The notes under the pieces: model-generated
Database searches by the model: none
Told to the model about the DNA's origin: nothing
What the model saw: the letters and a program-made list of their open reading frames with translations, nothing else
Assembly (NCBI GenBank): GCA_016081115.2
Contig: CM071930.1
Coordinates: 29,899,641-29,963,640 of the forward strand
From: Rehmannia glutinosa
Lineage: Eukaryota; Streptophyta; Magnoliopsida; Lamiales; Orobanchaceae
Reading direction: 5' to 3'
Length of the DNA stretch: 64,000 nucleotides
Part shown: positions 1 to 12,210 of the stretch, in pieces
Layout: each line of letters starts with the position of its first letter
How positions within the stretch are numbered: position 1 is the first letter of the stretch
Program-made: the position numbers and the translations under genes

Positions 1-785
1 CATAAGTCAAACAAAATACACCAGAGATTTAATGAAAAAATTTGGTATGGAAGAGAAGTCTTCGTGAAAATAACAATGAATACATCATCAAAATGGACAT
101 GGATGCGGATGGCAAGTCTGTAGATCAAACAAGATCTGAGCACTTATTGGATCATTGCTCTATCTCACAAAGAAGCGGGCGGACATCACCTTTGTTGTAG
201 GTGTATGTGCAAGATTTCAATCTGCTCCAAAAGAGAGCCATATGACAAAGCAGACTAAGAGAATCTTGAGATACTTGAAAGGAAGCCAAGAAGTTGGCTT
301 ATGGTATCCAAAGGAAGGTGGATTCAAGCTAATTGACTATTGAGACTACGACTATCTTGGATGCGAGTTGACAGAAAAGCACCTCGTGCACATGTCAAAT
401 GCTTGGAAACAGGATGATTTCTGGTTTAGCAAGAAGCAAAATTCAATAGCCACCCTACTGGTGACGGAGAATACATAGGCTGCAAACAATTGTTGTGCCC
501 AAGTCCTATGGATGAGACAAAGAGCGAGAGACTATGAAATTGAGGAAAAGGAAATTCCAATCATGTGTGATAACACAAGTGCAATTGCAATCACTCAAAA
601 ATCGTGTTGCACTCAAGAACAAAGCATATCGATGTCGATATCACTTCATAAGAGATCATGTTGAAAAGAAGGACATCATCTTAGAATATATCTCAACCGA
701 TAAACAATTGGCTGACATCTTCACAAAACCATTATGTGAGTCAAGATTTGAAGAACTCGAAGCATGAGTTAGGGTTAATTGAGTG
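1..785 (+). pseudogene. Sirevirus-type Ty1/copia reverse transcriptase C-terminus and RNase H
   Basis: This is the end of a retrotransposon polyprotein that enters from outside the window. The encoded segments copy element RNA into DNA and remove the RNA strand. Readable motifs are LYLTKKRADITF and KRILRYLKGSQEVGLWYPK (RT-to-RNase H connection, about 157-310), ending in a stop at 341 where a GYSDADYAG-like stretch is expected. Further on come LWMRQR near 508, a CDNTSAIAIT-like stretch near 565-600 and QLADIFTKPL near 705-735. The last is the usual end of Ty1/copia RNase H. At least three frame changes are needed, so it is dead as read. The long KESH...GLWYPK form and the env-like region downstream point to the sirevirus (SIRE/Maximus) lineage. 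Confidence 0.85.
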
Positions 786-1340
786 AGTGACACTCGAGAA
801 GAATCAAAGAAAAGAAATGAAACACAAAAAGGAAAAAGAGTTGAACTCACAAAATCTAAGTAAATCACCAGATCGGAAAGACAATTTATACCGAAGTCGG
901 TCACCGACAATTTGAGTCACTAAGAGAACTGTGAGAAGAAGAGTTAAATCACCGAGGGAAAAGTCGAGTCATTTATGAGCAAAGTGACAAAAACGATCGT
1001 TTTTACTAAGCGGGAATGTTTTTAAGAATTACGTCAAAGATAATTATGACGTGTAATACCAGGCAAAAGCGCACACCAAGCTTATGATTGGATATAAATG
1101 TTGCCGCATTAAATACGAGACATTAAATGCTAAATCAGCGTGCAAAATCTAAGCCGTTGATTTCGATCACATTTCAAAAAACCACCCGCACGTCCTTTCA
1201 TAAACCATACTTAAGCTTTCTTTCTTCTCTCTCATATTATCAAAACCGTTCATTTCTCTCAGAAGCGAAAGCAAAACTCTCTCAAAACCCTATCTATCTT
1301 CAAATCAACCTCTAAGTTTTCTTTGGTGAAATCCTAAAAA
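786..1340 (+). promoter_or_regulatory. Pol-env spacer with promoter-like leader
   Basis: This non-coding stretch lies between the RNase H end and the env-like start. It is purine-rich at first. A TATAAAT box is visible at about 1093-1099, followed by a long pyrimidine-rich leader (TTCTTTCTTCTCTC near 1216-1230) and an A-rich context right before ATG at 1341. This layout looks like a separate promoter and 5' UTR for the downstream gene. No transcript evidence is available. Confidence 0.4.
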
Positions 1341-1921
1341 ATGGCATCAACCTATGATTTTGTCAAGTTAGAAAAGCAAATCCACACTGGGTCTACTGTG
1401 GATTTCGACGGCATGGTGAAACAGGGGTCCGACAACACCCTAGTGAAGAAAATTGTTGAGAAATTGGAAATGTCCTGGGTGAAACCGTTTCGACGTTGGA
1501 ATATCGATGACCTATGTGGAGGAGGTCGCACGATTCTATGTGAACGCGAGATTCATGATGAGGGGATCAAATCTTCATTTCACGGAAAGGAGTTCATCAT
1601 CTCTCGCCAAGGATTTGGCGTAACATCGCTCACTACCGAGCGGAAGGAGCATCGTAAATCTATGAAGGCGATGTAGACCTGGCCGCTTGGAGGAAGTAGC
1701 CAAGTCCGACTATCTTTGATAAAATAGTCTACATGACCAACAAGAGGTCGCTCAAGGAGGACTACCACAACCTGTTGGACATAGTTGCCAAATGCATAGA
1801 TATTAAATTTGGCACTTTGACCAATCAATCAAAAGCAAAGTTGATCGTAATGGCTGCGATCATTGAAGAAAGAAAAATAAATCATTTGAGTTTGTCTACA
1901 GCGGACTACGCCAAAATGTAG
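1341..1921 (+). pseudogene. Env-like ORF, N-terminal part (sirevirus additional ORF)
   Basis: The start at 1341 was chosen because it opens the first long frame after the leader and has AAAAATGGC context. The frame holds 111 codons (to 1676). A second frame (1733-1921) continues the same protein family. Around 1508-1610 two overlapping frames read EVARFYVNA and FHGKEFIISRQGFGV, the pattern seen in plant retrotransposon env-like/putative transposon proteins: a conserved block of variable function following sirevirus pol. At least two frameshifts are present. No signal peptide or transmembrane segment is evident here. The biological role of such ORFs is not established. The call rests on position after RNase H and on motif style. 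Confidence 0.55.
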
Positions 1922-4900
1922 GAACAAATCCTTCAAGGAGAATGACACATTTGGAGGATCCCGGGATATGGTCAGTGATCGGTCGATCGATGGAGGTCAA
2001 GGAGTCCCTCTTAGACATGGAAAGACATTCCATGTAAACAAGAGGATGTTCGAGATCAAACCTCTCTCAGGCGCATCAAGAGAGCCTACGCCAAGAGAAT
2101 CGACACGAGTGGGGGAATCAGGTGACCCTGTAGATACTGATTGTCTCCTCTCCACCTAAGAAGAAAGCGCCCCTGCAGTGCTAAGAAGATCTGTTGCTCT
2201 ATGCAAAAGAAAAACAAACTCGCCCCTACCCCCGCAGCCGTGTCTCCCGCCCCCAGCAGCAGCGGTCGAGAAGGACTCTCAAATACCTTGTCCGATCGTC
2301 AAAAAGAGGAGAACTGATAAGCCAAGACGGCCGCTCCTCAAAAGAAAACACCAAGACCGGCCCCGGCGCCCAAAACTCGAAGACACTCTCTCGAACCAGA
2401 AATCCCTCGGTACGAACTAAGAGACGACGAAGAATCATCAAGCACTCGAGCTTGAGAAACCGGCCGAAGTCACCACTCACTGGAGCAGATCTCACGAGAC
2501 TAGCTGGAGAAGTAGAATCTCCGGATGTTATTGATGAAATCGCTAAGTCTGTTTGAAGGAGATCGCGAGAGGCAACTCAAGACACACGGTTTTGTAGTTC
2601 GCACGGTGAGACACAAGAAGAGGCTAATAGAGATGATAGTGATGTGATGATCCTATCCCCACCTTATCCGGACATCCAAAATCGTCTCATGAGAGTGGAG
2701 GAAGTGGAAGTTGAGTCGATCCAGGAACAGTTCCAACGGCTTTGAATTTATAGAAGAGGAAGAAGAAGCTGAACTTTCTTGGGTCGACCACTATGATCTC
2801 AAAGATGGATGAAGAAAGCGCACGAGATATCTTGCAAATCTTTAAGGATAAGGAGAAGGAAAGACAGCAGAGGAAGCCGAGGCACGTGAGAAGGCCAAAG
2901 ATCCGCCCTATCACCGGCACCACGAACACACACATCATCTCCTTGATGTCGTATCGATGCTTGATGATGAGGATCCGGACTCGCTTTGCCGCCCGCAGAA
3001 GAAGTGCAAATGCAAGCAAGCATTGCACGAATCCGTAATCCTTCACGAGCAAAGATTGATGGAGGGACCAGGAGAGTCCTCCAAAACACGGTGAAATCGA
3101 TCCAATGGGAGTGGTTCAGCAAATCGCCACCGTTGTTCCGCAACCACTTCCCCACTCACTCGGAAGAAAGAAATAAGGGAAATGGCGATGAACCGGGATA
3201 GTGGGGACCCCAAATGAGCCAAACCCTATTGAAGGTATCTTACCACCGCCCCAACTGAACACTCAAGAGATATAGGGAGTTTGGAGACGAGTGACCCCAT
3301 TCCAAGTCACTCACCTGGTGCACCCCGAGGGGGAAACTCCCTCCACCGCAGTAAGGTCGGAGAATCTGCAGATGACTCCACAACAAACGGGAGGCGGAGT
3401 AGAGAAGGAACAACCACAAAATACACAGCAAGTTGTCATCAACGAACCTCAGGCAATTGAGACTGTCTCGGTGAGATGCCAACTTGCTACGAAGGCTAAT
3501 GACGCGCTGCGATGCAAATGGAGGCACGAGGAAGGAACAACCCCGGGAGTTAACACTGGCGATGAAAGTGCAATCCACGGGGTTGAGACTCGGTGGATGC
3601 CACCGCGAAGACCCCGAGGCAGTACCGACATCGTCGAAAAGGGATGTCAAGCCTTGCTTGATTGGGACCGCAAGAGGTAATGAAGGCCAACGGAGGTTGA
3701 GACCTCCGGGGTAACGCACCAAGTAGAGAACATCCCTCCGCTATCATTGATCCATCGAGAATAGGAGATAAGTGCACTTCATGATTCCCAGGATAATCCT
3801 CGATGTAACTTTTCCGGGATTAGAAAGCGACGAAGAATCGAGTCATCCCCGTGGCAAATCCAAAAGACTCGGTGAGGATGTTCCAAGCACGAGCAAGTCT
3901 CGATCCCAAGACTACTAGTCAAACCTTTAATTTTGATGATGAGCCACCAATGGAAATTTCATCATCGCCCAATGACGCTCGATAAGGCCGAGGACCGATC
4001 TACTCAATTGGAGAAACCAGTGAGACCAACGGTTGTTGAGACAACCGAGGCTCAGCAAAGTCGGGTCCACTTCACAAAAGACCCCACCAAACAGAGTCCA
4101 TCGCGCAGGCTCCCAAGCCGCAACAGTTCGACTCCAAAAGGAACTTCACGCGCACCGCTCATCATTGAACAAATCCCGGTTGGCGGTGATGATTCCTTTG
4201 TAGAATCATTTCCTTTCTCCCCGGGAGGTACCCGACCTCCCCGAAGAGTCGAGAACGAACTTCGCGCGCTTTCATAGACCAGCTCTGTCATTCCATTAGG
4301 TACTATCATTCCGATTAACTATGACTTTGACGTTGCGTGGCCATCACCGCAACGGAAGAAACAAATTGAGTTCGCGAGGTGTTCAAAGCATTATTTCTTT
4401 GAAATTGAACGGATGGAGAGGCACCAGGCCTCTATGGACATGAGATCGACAACAGAGATGCCAACCTTATGGCCGACTTGAGAGGCATAATAGTCGAGAA
4501 TCGGGGAATGGTGGCAACAAAAGAAACAATGCGTGTGGAACAAGCTAGATACTTGAGGACATTGTTCAACAAGTCGTTGGTTTGGCGGTGACAATGCCGA
4601 TGCAAAGACGAAATTGAGAGAACACATTGAGCACATGCATGAAGCTCACCTTCTTTGAGATAAAGTCGCTGCGTGAGCAAAATAAGAGTGATCTCTGCGC
4701 CTGGAAGAAAATATGGATAGAAAATTCAGCTTCTCACATTTGAGAGATGAAGCTAATTTCAAATCAGAGTCCAACGCCACTCGCTCGAATTTCGTGCCGC
4801 ATACTCCATGAAGAGACTCGAGACAGAACTCGACTATCAACGTGCTCGACTTCCCGCTTGCCAATATGTTTCAGGGGTTCCTCTCTCCTTTGATGATGCC

Positions 4901-6117
4901 AAAAAGGGGAAGAGGAATACCTAAAAGTCACCAAGAGTTCGATGTTGAGAAAAAGGGAGAATTTGTAAAGGGAAAAACAAATTTGTGGAAGTGTCAAAAC
5001 AAAAGAAAGGAAAGTCATTGAGGGGGAAGGATCGAAAGATGTGATCTTGATGATCGCACAAACCCCTAACAAGTCTTGTCACAAACTGGTGATATCATCG
5101 CAAACAAACTCCAGTGACTCGCCACTCCAACACTCTACTATATCTATGGTTGAAAAGAGAAAAACAATTGAAACAGGGATGGAGGAAGTGGAAGGAAGGA
5201 TGGATGCCCGAGTTATGAATATCTTGAAACAACATGGAGGCATTCCAGTGAAGAGAAGAGACACTTATGCCATCTCGGATCTTTGGAACTAAGCCAAGAT
5301 CAGTTGATGAATTTAAAACGCCGCATCGAAGGATACTTTGCAAACATGTCCATGGCTCAAGCTTGGGACTTATCTTTGGGAAAAGGGTCTCACGCTATGT
5401 GAAGAAGGCCGACAGCAAACAGAGACGGGCAAATCACTCACCCATCGGTCACTCCGCTAGTCACTTTCGGGAATTGGGAAGAAGAAGACCCCAAAGATAC
5501 AATACATGCCTGCAGGGAGTGGTAGAGAAAGAAGCGGTGATGAAGGAAGAGGCTTGGACCAGACCTCGCCCAAAAACATTGAGTACATAGATCCACGCAA
5601 GAAAGGAGGGATCTCGGGCTCAGTCTTGACCAAGTAGCCAATCGCAAGTGGCTAAAAACAATCTTTGAGTATGTGAAAAGAATCGAAGAAGAAAATAAAA
5701 GACAAACTCGGCTTTGGGAGGAGATACAAGAGAGACTAAGAAGAGATGAAGCGCCTGAAGGCATATGAAAAAAAGAAGAAGAAGGCAATTTGGAGATGAG
5801 AAAAAGAGAAGAAGAGCGAGAAGATCTTTGAAGAAGAAGAAAGAAGGAGGAAGGAGATGAAGTGTTGTTGTCCAACCCTTCATGTATTTTACCATGTAAA
5901 TACACTTTATGTAAGTCTTCTGTCATAAACAATTGTAAACTCTCTAGTTTTGCGTAGACAAATGTTTGCTCTGATACACCTTGTAAACAGTTGTGCAGAA
6001 GAACAAGAATGTTGTGATCAATAAAAGGATTGATTCTACGCATACATTCTATGTGAATGCACTATCTGTATGTATCTTTGCTATTTACATTTTGAATGTT
6101 TTAAGTTTTGGCATCAT
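1922..6117 (+). pseudogene. Decayed remainder of the env-like region with coiled-coil tail
   Basis: No frame longer than about 130 codons survives on the sense strand. Fragments are rich in Pro, Ser, Arg and Lys (for example 3933-4277, with SRRLPSRNSSTPKG), as expected for the low-complexity middle of sirevirus env-like proteins. From about 5640 to 5870 the sense strand reads as a highly charged Glu/Lys/Arg helix (EYVKRIEEENKRQTRLWEEI), which should form a coiled coil. The region ends in a non-coding stretch with TCATCAAAAAGGGGGAAAT just before the LTR. Longer frames on the minus strand (5438-6043) are shadows of this coiled coil. Confidence 0.5.
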
Positions 6118-6132
6118 CAAAAAGGGGGAAAT
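6115..6132 (+). promoter_or_regulatory. Polypurine tract of the first sirevirus
   Basis: The purine run AAAAAGGGGGAAAT directly precedes TGTTGGG, the LTR start. It primes plus-strand DNA synthesis in LTR retrotransposons. The preceding TCATC is typical of sireviruses. Confidence 0.8.
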
Positions 6133-7691
6133 TGTTGGGAAATTTATTGTTTAGATTTTGATGAATGCCATGTAAAACTTAGAATAGGAAGTTGGCACCC
6201 CATTTTTTGCTATAGACTGTATTGTAATAAATAGGGCTGGTCAAGCTGAGTTAAGTCAGCTATGACTAAACATGCAAGAAGACAACTGAAGGCTAGAAGG
6301 AAGACTCCACTGCAAGACAACTGAGTATGGCAAAGAAGAGAAGACAGGGACTCGACTGAAGGAGCAACTGAGATGCAGCTGAATGAAGTATCAGTCAAGT
6401 CAGCCAAATATAGCCTAGTCTCAAGTCAAAGTGACAGGAGAGTCACCAATGATTGGAAGCTGACTCTAAGTCACCTGGGGAAAGCAAGGAAATGCGATCA
6501 AGTCGAGATAATCGAAAGAGATCCCATTGACAGAAATCAAGAGAATTACTTAAACAAGTAATATCTCCATGCTACCTTTCTCGAAGTGCTCGATCCCCTT
6601 AAGCGTGCAAAAGGAATAAACCAATGGGAAGCACTACACCGTGTCGAACTCGAAAAAGTCAAGAACATCTTATACGAGGAAGTGGCAAATTTAAGGACTG
6701 CAACAAGACAAGCCAACGTCCACAAGTGACTTTCAAAAATAAGTCTATCTCTTCAATGGGCAAATTTTTGAAAGATCACTATAAAAGGCCGAGGAATGAC
6801 TGCGAGAGAAGGTTACGAACCACAAACATTCAAGAAACTATTAGAATTGTAATCGAAAAATATTCTCAAATCATTCAAGATTAATCCTCGAGGCTACACT
6901 ACGAAGATCATCAATCCAACACTCACTGTGAAGGAATGATAACTTCTATCGATTGAAGAGGAAATTATTGAAGAATCAAGGGGTCTACATTCTACGAAGG
7001 ATTGTAGGAAGGTTCAAGTCGAACCAGTCTCAAGTTTTTGGAGGGCTTCGTGATCAAATCCAAAGAGCTTGAGCAAGTGATCGTAGTAGCAAGGTAGCTG
7101 CCCTGTGAAGAAGCCGAGTCGAGAAGCCGGTGAGTGATCAAGGCATCTCCAGGACCGAGTCCCAAAGGATCAAGTGTTTGTGTGATCAAGACTTGTATCT
7201 ACGGGACTGTTACCACTTTGTATCTTGATCAATACCTAGTGGATTCCTCCGGAGATTGGAGAAGAGAGGAGTAGAAGAATTACCCCATCTTGAACCTCTA
7301 TAAAAATCTTCTTTGTGTCATTTACATTTCAAAGACTTTAATTTCTGCATGTTATTTGTTTAACTCTTTGATAAATTTGCTATCCACTTGATAATTTCTA
7401 AGTACTAAACCAAGCATTAAATCTTTGCTTAACCATTATTAAGGGTGTTAAGTCTTCGGCGAAAACAAACTACGAGTTGAGTTAATTTAGTCTTAGCAAT
7501 TTGAGTTATTCCATCAATGCTCGGTTGAGTCTTTGAGAGACTAACTCTCTTGATTAACTAAATTGGTACATCCACCAAGGACACACACTGTATAACATCA
7601 ACTCGAACTTTAAAAAGGACTAAATTGAAAAGTTGGTAAGGTTTATTCAACCCCCTTCTAAACCTTACACCCACACCCCTTGGGACCTACA
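6133..7691 (+). mobile_element. Sirevirus 3' LTR (copy A)
   Basis: It begins TGTTGGGAAATT right after the polypurine tract and ends CCTACA at 7691. It is about 1,559 bp. A TATAAAAG box at 6780-6787 is conserved in the two other copies of this LTR family (7891 and 59,850), so it is the likely element promoter. Two bases after the end there is AGTG, the same context that precedes the primer-binding site after copy B. No protein is encoded; short open frames inside are chance. Confidence 0.8.
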
Positions 7692-7693
7692 AG

Positions 7694-8770
7694 TGTTAGT
7701 CCCAGAAATATGCAAAAGGAATGGACCAATTGGAAACACTGCACCTTATGTCAGGCACCTGCAATGCTGCGAAGACTTTTAATACGAGGAAGGGTCAACA
7801 TCAAGGACTGCAGACCAAGACAAGCCAACGAACACAAGTGATATTTGAAATTAGCCTATCTCTTCAACGGACCAAATTTCAAATGTGCACTATAAAAGGC
7901 TGAGAAAGTTATTGAGAAGAGGTGACCTGAACCACGAACAAGCAAGCAACATTCAAGCACTTAACCTGCAATATTCTCAAACACACTCAAGCAATTCCTC
8001 AAGCCTGAAACTCGAAGGAAATCGATCCAACACAAGTTGTGAAGGAAAGACAACTTCAAATCTGTTGAAGAGGAAACTTTTGAAGAAATCAAAGGGTCTA
8101 CTATCCAAGCTAGGATTGTAGAGACGCGTTCAGTCGAACCATTATCAAGTTTGTTGGAGGGCTTCGTGATCAAATCCAAGAACTTGAGAAGTGAGTCGAA
8201 ATAGCAAGCGACTACCCCCGGGAAGAAGGCGAGTTGCAAAAGAAGCTATTTGTGTGATCAAGTCTGTCTCGGGATCGTTCACTACTTTTAAAGCGATCGT
8301 TACATAGTGGATTACTCCAAGAGGCTGGAGAAAAGAGGATTAGAAGAATTACCCCATCTTGAACCTCTATAAAACATTTGTGTCATTACTTTCAGCAAAT
8401 TTATTTCCTGCATATTCATTTTATATATGCTGATCATATTTGCAATCCAACTTTTAAATAACTAAGTGCTAAAATCAAGTGTTTTAAAACAAGCTAAAAT
8501 CTAATCTAAGGGTGTTAAGTCTTCCGCTGTTAAAAACAAATCAGCCAAGTTAAGTATTTGGCTTGCGCAACCAAGTTATACTATCAACAACTCTATCGGG
8601 TCTGTTGAGTGGGTAACTTAGCTGAAAAGCCAACTTAGCTATCCATCAAAGGACACAACTATTTGAGTCAACTCTGTTGGATTTATTTAAAAGGACTAAA
8701 TCGAAAATTTGGTAAGGTTTATACAACGTCCCCTTTTCAAAATCTTACTCCGCACCCATTGGGACCTACA
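7694..8770 (+). mobile_element. Sirevirus LTR (copy B), 5'-truncated
   Basis: From GCAAAAGG at about 7711 it aligns by eye with the part of copy A that starts near 6606 and then runs parallel through the TATA box (7891) to the same end, GGGACCTACA at 8770. It therefore lacks roughly the first 470 bp of the LTR. Many substitutions separate it from copy A, so A and B are not a recent pair. Here it serves as the 5' LTR of the gag-pol region that follows. Confidence 0.75.
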
Positions 8771-8772
8771 AG

Positions 8773-8784
8773 TGGTATCAGAGT
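8773..8784 (+). promoter_or_regulatory. Primer-binding site (initiator tRNA-Met type)
   Basis: TGGTATCAGAG lies two bases after the LTR end. This is the standard Ty1/copia site complementary to the 3' end of initiator tRNA-Met. It fixes the orientation of the element as plus. Confidence 0.85.
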
Positions 8785-8897
8785 GGTTGGTTCATTGAGC
8801 CTTCCACACTGGTTACAAAACTAGATCTCTGTCTTTTCAAAAATATTTTAAACACTTGTGCTTCAAAGTCTTTCATTTTTAAGCAAAGTTATTATCA

Positions 8898-9921
8898 TGG
8901 AAGCAAATCTTACACGCATTCCTATTTTCACTGTTGAAGAATTTGATGATTAGAAAATTCGCATGCAGGCTCATCTGTCTGCATTACATGATGAAATGTG
9001 GCTTGTGATAGAAGATGGGCCACTACAAATACTCAAAGTGAAAACGACTGTAAGAAGAGTAGCCGCAGCTGAAGGAGAAGAAGTTGCCGCTGAAGCAAGA
9101 CCAGCCATGGTTGAAAAACCAACGACTGAGTGGACTAATGAGGACAAAAAGAGATACAACTTTGCTGACGTTGGACAAAGATATACTCTACAAGACGTTG
9201 GACAAAGCCATGTTCAACAAAGTCAAATCTTACGAATCTGCAAAAGAGATTTGGGATAAGCTGACTTTAATTTGTGAAGGATCTGAACAAATTAAAGTAA
9301 AATAAATTAACTGTTGCTGTTCAAAATTTTAAAAATTTCAAAATGCTTGCAAGTAAAACCTTGGATCAGCTGGATGCTAGATTCACTGAAATCACAAATG
9401 AGTTTTCAGCTCTTGGGAAGGAGTATACACAAAAGGAAATGTGTATGAAGATCTTGAGAAGACTCCCAGTTGAATGGGAATTGAAGGTTATGGCTCTGAG
9501 ACATTCAATGGATCTCTAAAAACATCCAATCATGAGCTATTCTCAGATCTCAAAGCCTATAAGTTTGAGATGAGAAGAAAAGAGCAAGAGGAGACAGCTA
9601 TACCTAAGACAGTTACACTAATGGCTAATGATGGAAAGAGAGCTGAACCAATGGAAGCCGTAGACCAGGAGGAAATTGCCCTGGTGGTCAAAAGTTTCAA
9701 TAAGTTCTTCAACAAGAACTATAAAAGAAATAAGGGTGAGACATCCAGAAGGCATTCAGCCCCTTCCAAGTCAAGGGAAGACAGGCCACCCAAGAGAGCT
9801 GAGCATCAAAGGGTTGAATATCAGAGAGCTGATAATCCAAGAACAGAAAGAGCTGATCAAAGAGTTGAGAACCTGTGTTAGAACTACAGACAACCAGGAC
9901 ACTTTGCAGTTGATTGTTCCT
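8898..9921 (+). pseudogene. gag: Sirevirus gag (capsid and zinc knuckle), broken
   Basis: The start ATG at 8898 opens a frame reading MEANLTRIPIFTVEEFDD, then an in-frame TAG at 8951-8953 and KIRMQAHLSALHDEMW, which is the conserved start of sirevirus gag. The capsid core continues after a frame change (DKDILYKTLDKAMFNKVKS near 9150-9210, then KEIWDKLTLICEGSEQIK). The CCHC zinc knuckle at about 9876-9921 reads C-stop-NYRQPGHFAVDC, so its second cysteine is replaced or lost. Gag forms the virus-like particle and binds element RNA. Several stops and shifts make it non-functional as read. Confidence 0.8.
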
Positions 9922-11280
9922 ATCCACCAGTTAACAAATATAGGAATGAGGAAGATAGAAAAGTCTTTAGGGAAAGTAGACAGGAAAAGAAGAAAGCCAT
10001 GTTGGCCGAGACGATCAAGTCCAAAAAGCGGAGACTCGAGAGAATAGTGAAGTCGAGTCCGAGAATAGTGAGACGATCCAAGTCCAAAGCGGAGACTACG
10101 AGGAAGAGGCTATGATTTTCTTTATGGCTAAAGAACAAGATCAACAGATCAAGATGATGAGGTACACTCTAACTCATCTCATTCAGATTCAAGTGATTTT
10201 GTGATACACATACTTCATCACCCACTGATCTTTATGATTCATTAGGTAAAATGATGAAAGATTTTGAACACATAAATCCTCACATACAATTCTAAATGTG
10301 GAAAATAGCCATCTTAAAAGCCAAAAATCACAGCTGACTAAAGAGCCGAGTACTACGAGTCATATAGCCGATGAGAACACTAAGACGAAGACTGAAAATG
10401 CAAAGATCACAGCAGAGTTAGCTGCTATAGAAAAGAGGGAAAACGATCTCAAAAATGTGATTGCCTCATTTACAAAGGCATCAAAATCATTGGATGATCT
10501 TATCATGAGTTAAAAAGAATGTGGAGATAGGTCAGGCATAGGATTTAATTCCTTTGTGCAGAGTCAAACTCCAAGAGTGATTTTGGAAAAAGGATCTTCA
10601 AGCAATGAAGCTTCTCAAAAATCCAAAACACCAAATGCTGCACCCACATTCACTCCAAAGCACATCGCAAACAAGCTGGCCTTGGATGCAAAGGGAAAGG
10701 AAAACAACTTGATTGAGTATCTTTGAGAGGACGGTGAGAAGAAATCTAGACGCGTTCCTCAGCAAACTCCAAAAAGAAAATACTCTGTGAAAAGCAAACA
10801 GATCTACCAGAAACCCCAAATATTTCATCAGAGAAACACACATGATGGGAATGGTAGAAACTATCCGAACTATGCTGATTGGTATAATGTGAAGCATCAG
10901 CAAAGACCTATGGAATACAAGCCAAGATGGTAAAGACCTAAAACACAGCAAATGTCATTCCAAAGGCAAAAGAGCTATTATCAGCACACATACGCACCCA
11001 AGCACTTCACTCAGAAATACCACAACTATCCCAAGAAAGCAATTGCTAAAACATAAACACATGCATACAGACAAAAGAGACAGCTGTATGAACCTAAAAC
11101 CCCCAAGCAATTTGCTAATGTGCACTATGATTATGGCACTGATAGATGTCAACCTCTTAGAGTCAAGTCTTTTGGCTATAGGTTGGTTGTATCATATTAT
11201 AGCACTAACCCCTCAGGACCCAGGCAAGTATGGGTACCTAAAAGCTGATTTCCTTGATTGCAGGTTCAAGGAACAACTGA
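9922..11280 (+). pseudogene. Gag-pol linker region, decayed
   Basis: This polar, Lys/Ser/Glu-rich region lies between the zinc knuckle and the protease. Short open pieces (for example 10298-10513, a Lys/Glu/Ala-rich helix) are consistent with the long gag tail of sireviruses. A His/Tyr/Gln-rich stretch is visible about 10,780-11,060. No catalytic motif is visible. Confidence 0.45.
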
Positions 11281-12210
11281 GTGCCAAGGAAACTGGTACA
11301 TGGATAGTGGTTGTTCGAGACATATGACAAGAAGCAAGAAAAACCTGTCAAGATTCAAGGAGCATAGAGGTACAAAAGTCATATTTGGAGGAAATGAAGC
11401 TCCACGGGAAATCAAAGGCACATGATCTATCAGAAAGAATGGATTGGAAATCACTGATGAAAGATACTGAATCAAAGGAAATAGTGTTGCAAGGATCAAC
11501 ATAGAATAATATGTATGTGGTAGATTGGTCTACTGCTGCATTAAGAACTTGTCTGCTAGCAAAGAGCACAGCCGAATCAAGTTGGTTGTAGCACAAGAAG
11601 CCGAGTCATCTAAATTTCAAGACAATCAACAAGCTTGCAAGGAGTCATCTTGTAGAAGGATTGCCAGACTCAGTATACAAGAAAGAAAGCGTATGTGGTG
11701 CATGCCAGATGGGAAAGCAAATAAAGTCTTCATTCAAGGATAAGCCAAGTCCTTCTTCAATAAGGATATTATATCTGTTGCATATGGATTCATTTAGTCC
11801 TGTTGATCAGCCAGCATAAGTGGAAAGAAATACACCTTAGTGGTGGTGGATGACTACTCTAGATATACATGGACAATCTTCATGTGTAAAAAGAAGGAAA
11901 CTTTGCAGAAGTTACCTCAGCTGATGAAAATAGTTCAAAATGAAAAAGAGTCAAACCATTATAAAAATAAGATTTGACAGATGAACTGAGTTTGTCAATG
12001 GGATAATAACTCAGTATTGTGTTGGAAATGGAATTGCTCGTGAGTTATCAGCTGCAAGAACTCCACAGCAGAATGGAGTGGCTGAAAGAAGGAATAGAAC
12101 CCTCAAGGAAGCTGCAAGGACCATGTTAGCTGAAGTTGGATTGCCTAAGAGATTTTGGGCTGAAGCCATTAACACATCATGCTATACTCAAAATAGATGC
12201 ATGATCAATA
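11281..12210 (+). pseudogene. pol: Sirevirus protease and integrase core, broken
   Basis: A protease active-site stretch is readable at about 11,299-11,328 as WYMDSGCSRHMT-like (D-S-G triad). Integrase catalytic-core remains include a VDDYSRYTW-like stretch near 11,847-11,870 and, from 12,040, ELSAARTPQQNGVAERRNR with the catalytic glutamate, then TMLAEVGLPKRFWAEAIN. Protease cuts the polyprotein and integrase joins element DNA to the genome. The usual integrase HHCC zinc finger is not clear. Several frameshifts are present. Confidence 0.75.

Noticed and set aside
5438..6043. 201-codon minus-strand frame rich in Ser/Leu/Phe
   Set aside because: It is the complement of the Glu/Lys/Arg coiled coil of the env-like region on the plus strand.
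8773..8784. tRNA gene
   Set aside because: Only the 3'-end complement of tRNA-Met is present (primer-binding site); no cloverleaf or A/B boxes. Same for 30,788, 37,361 and 45,212.
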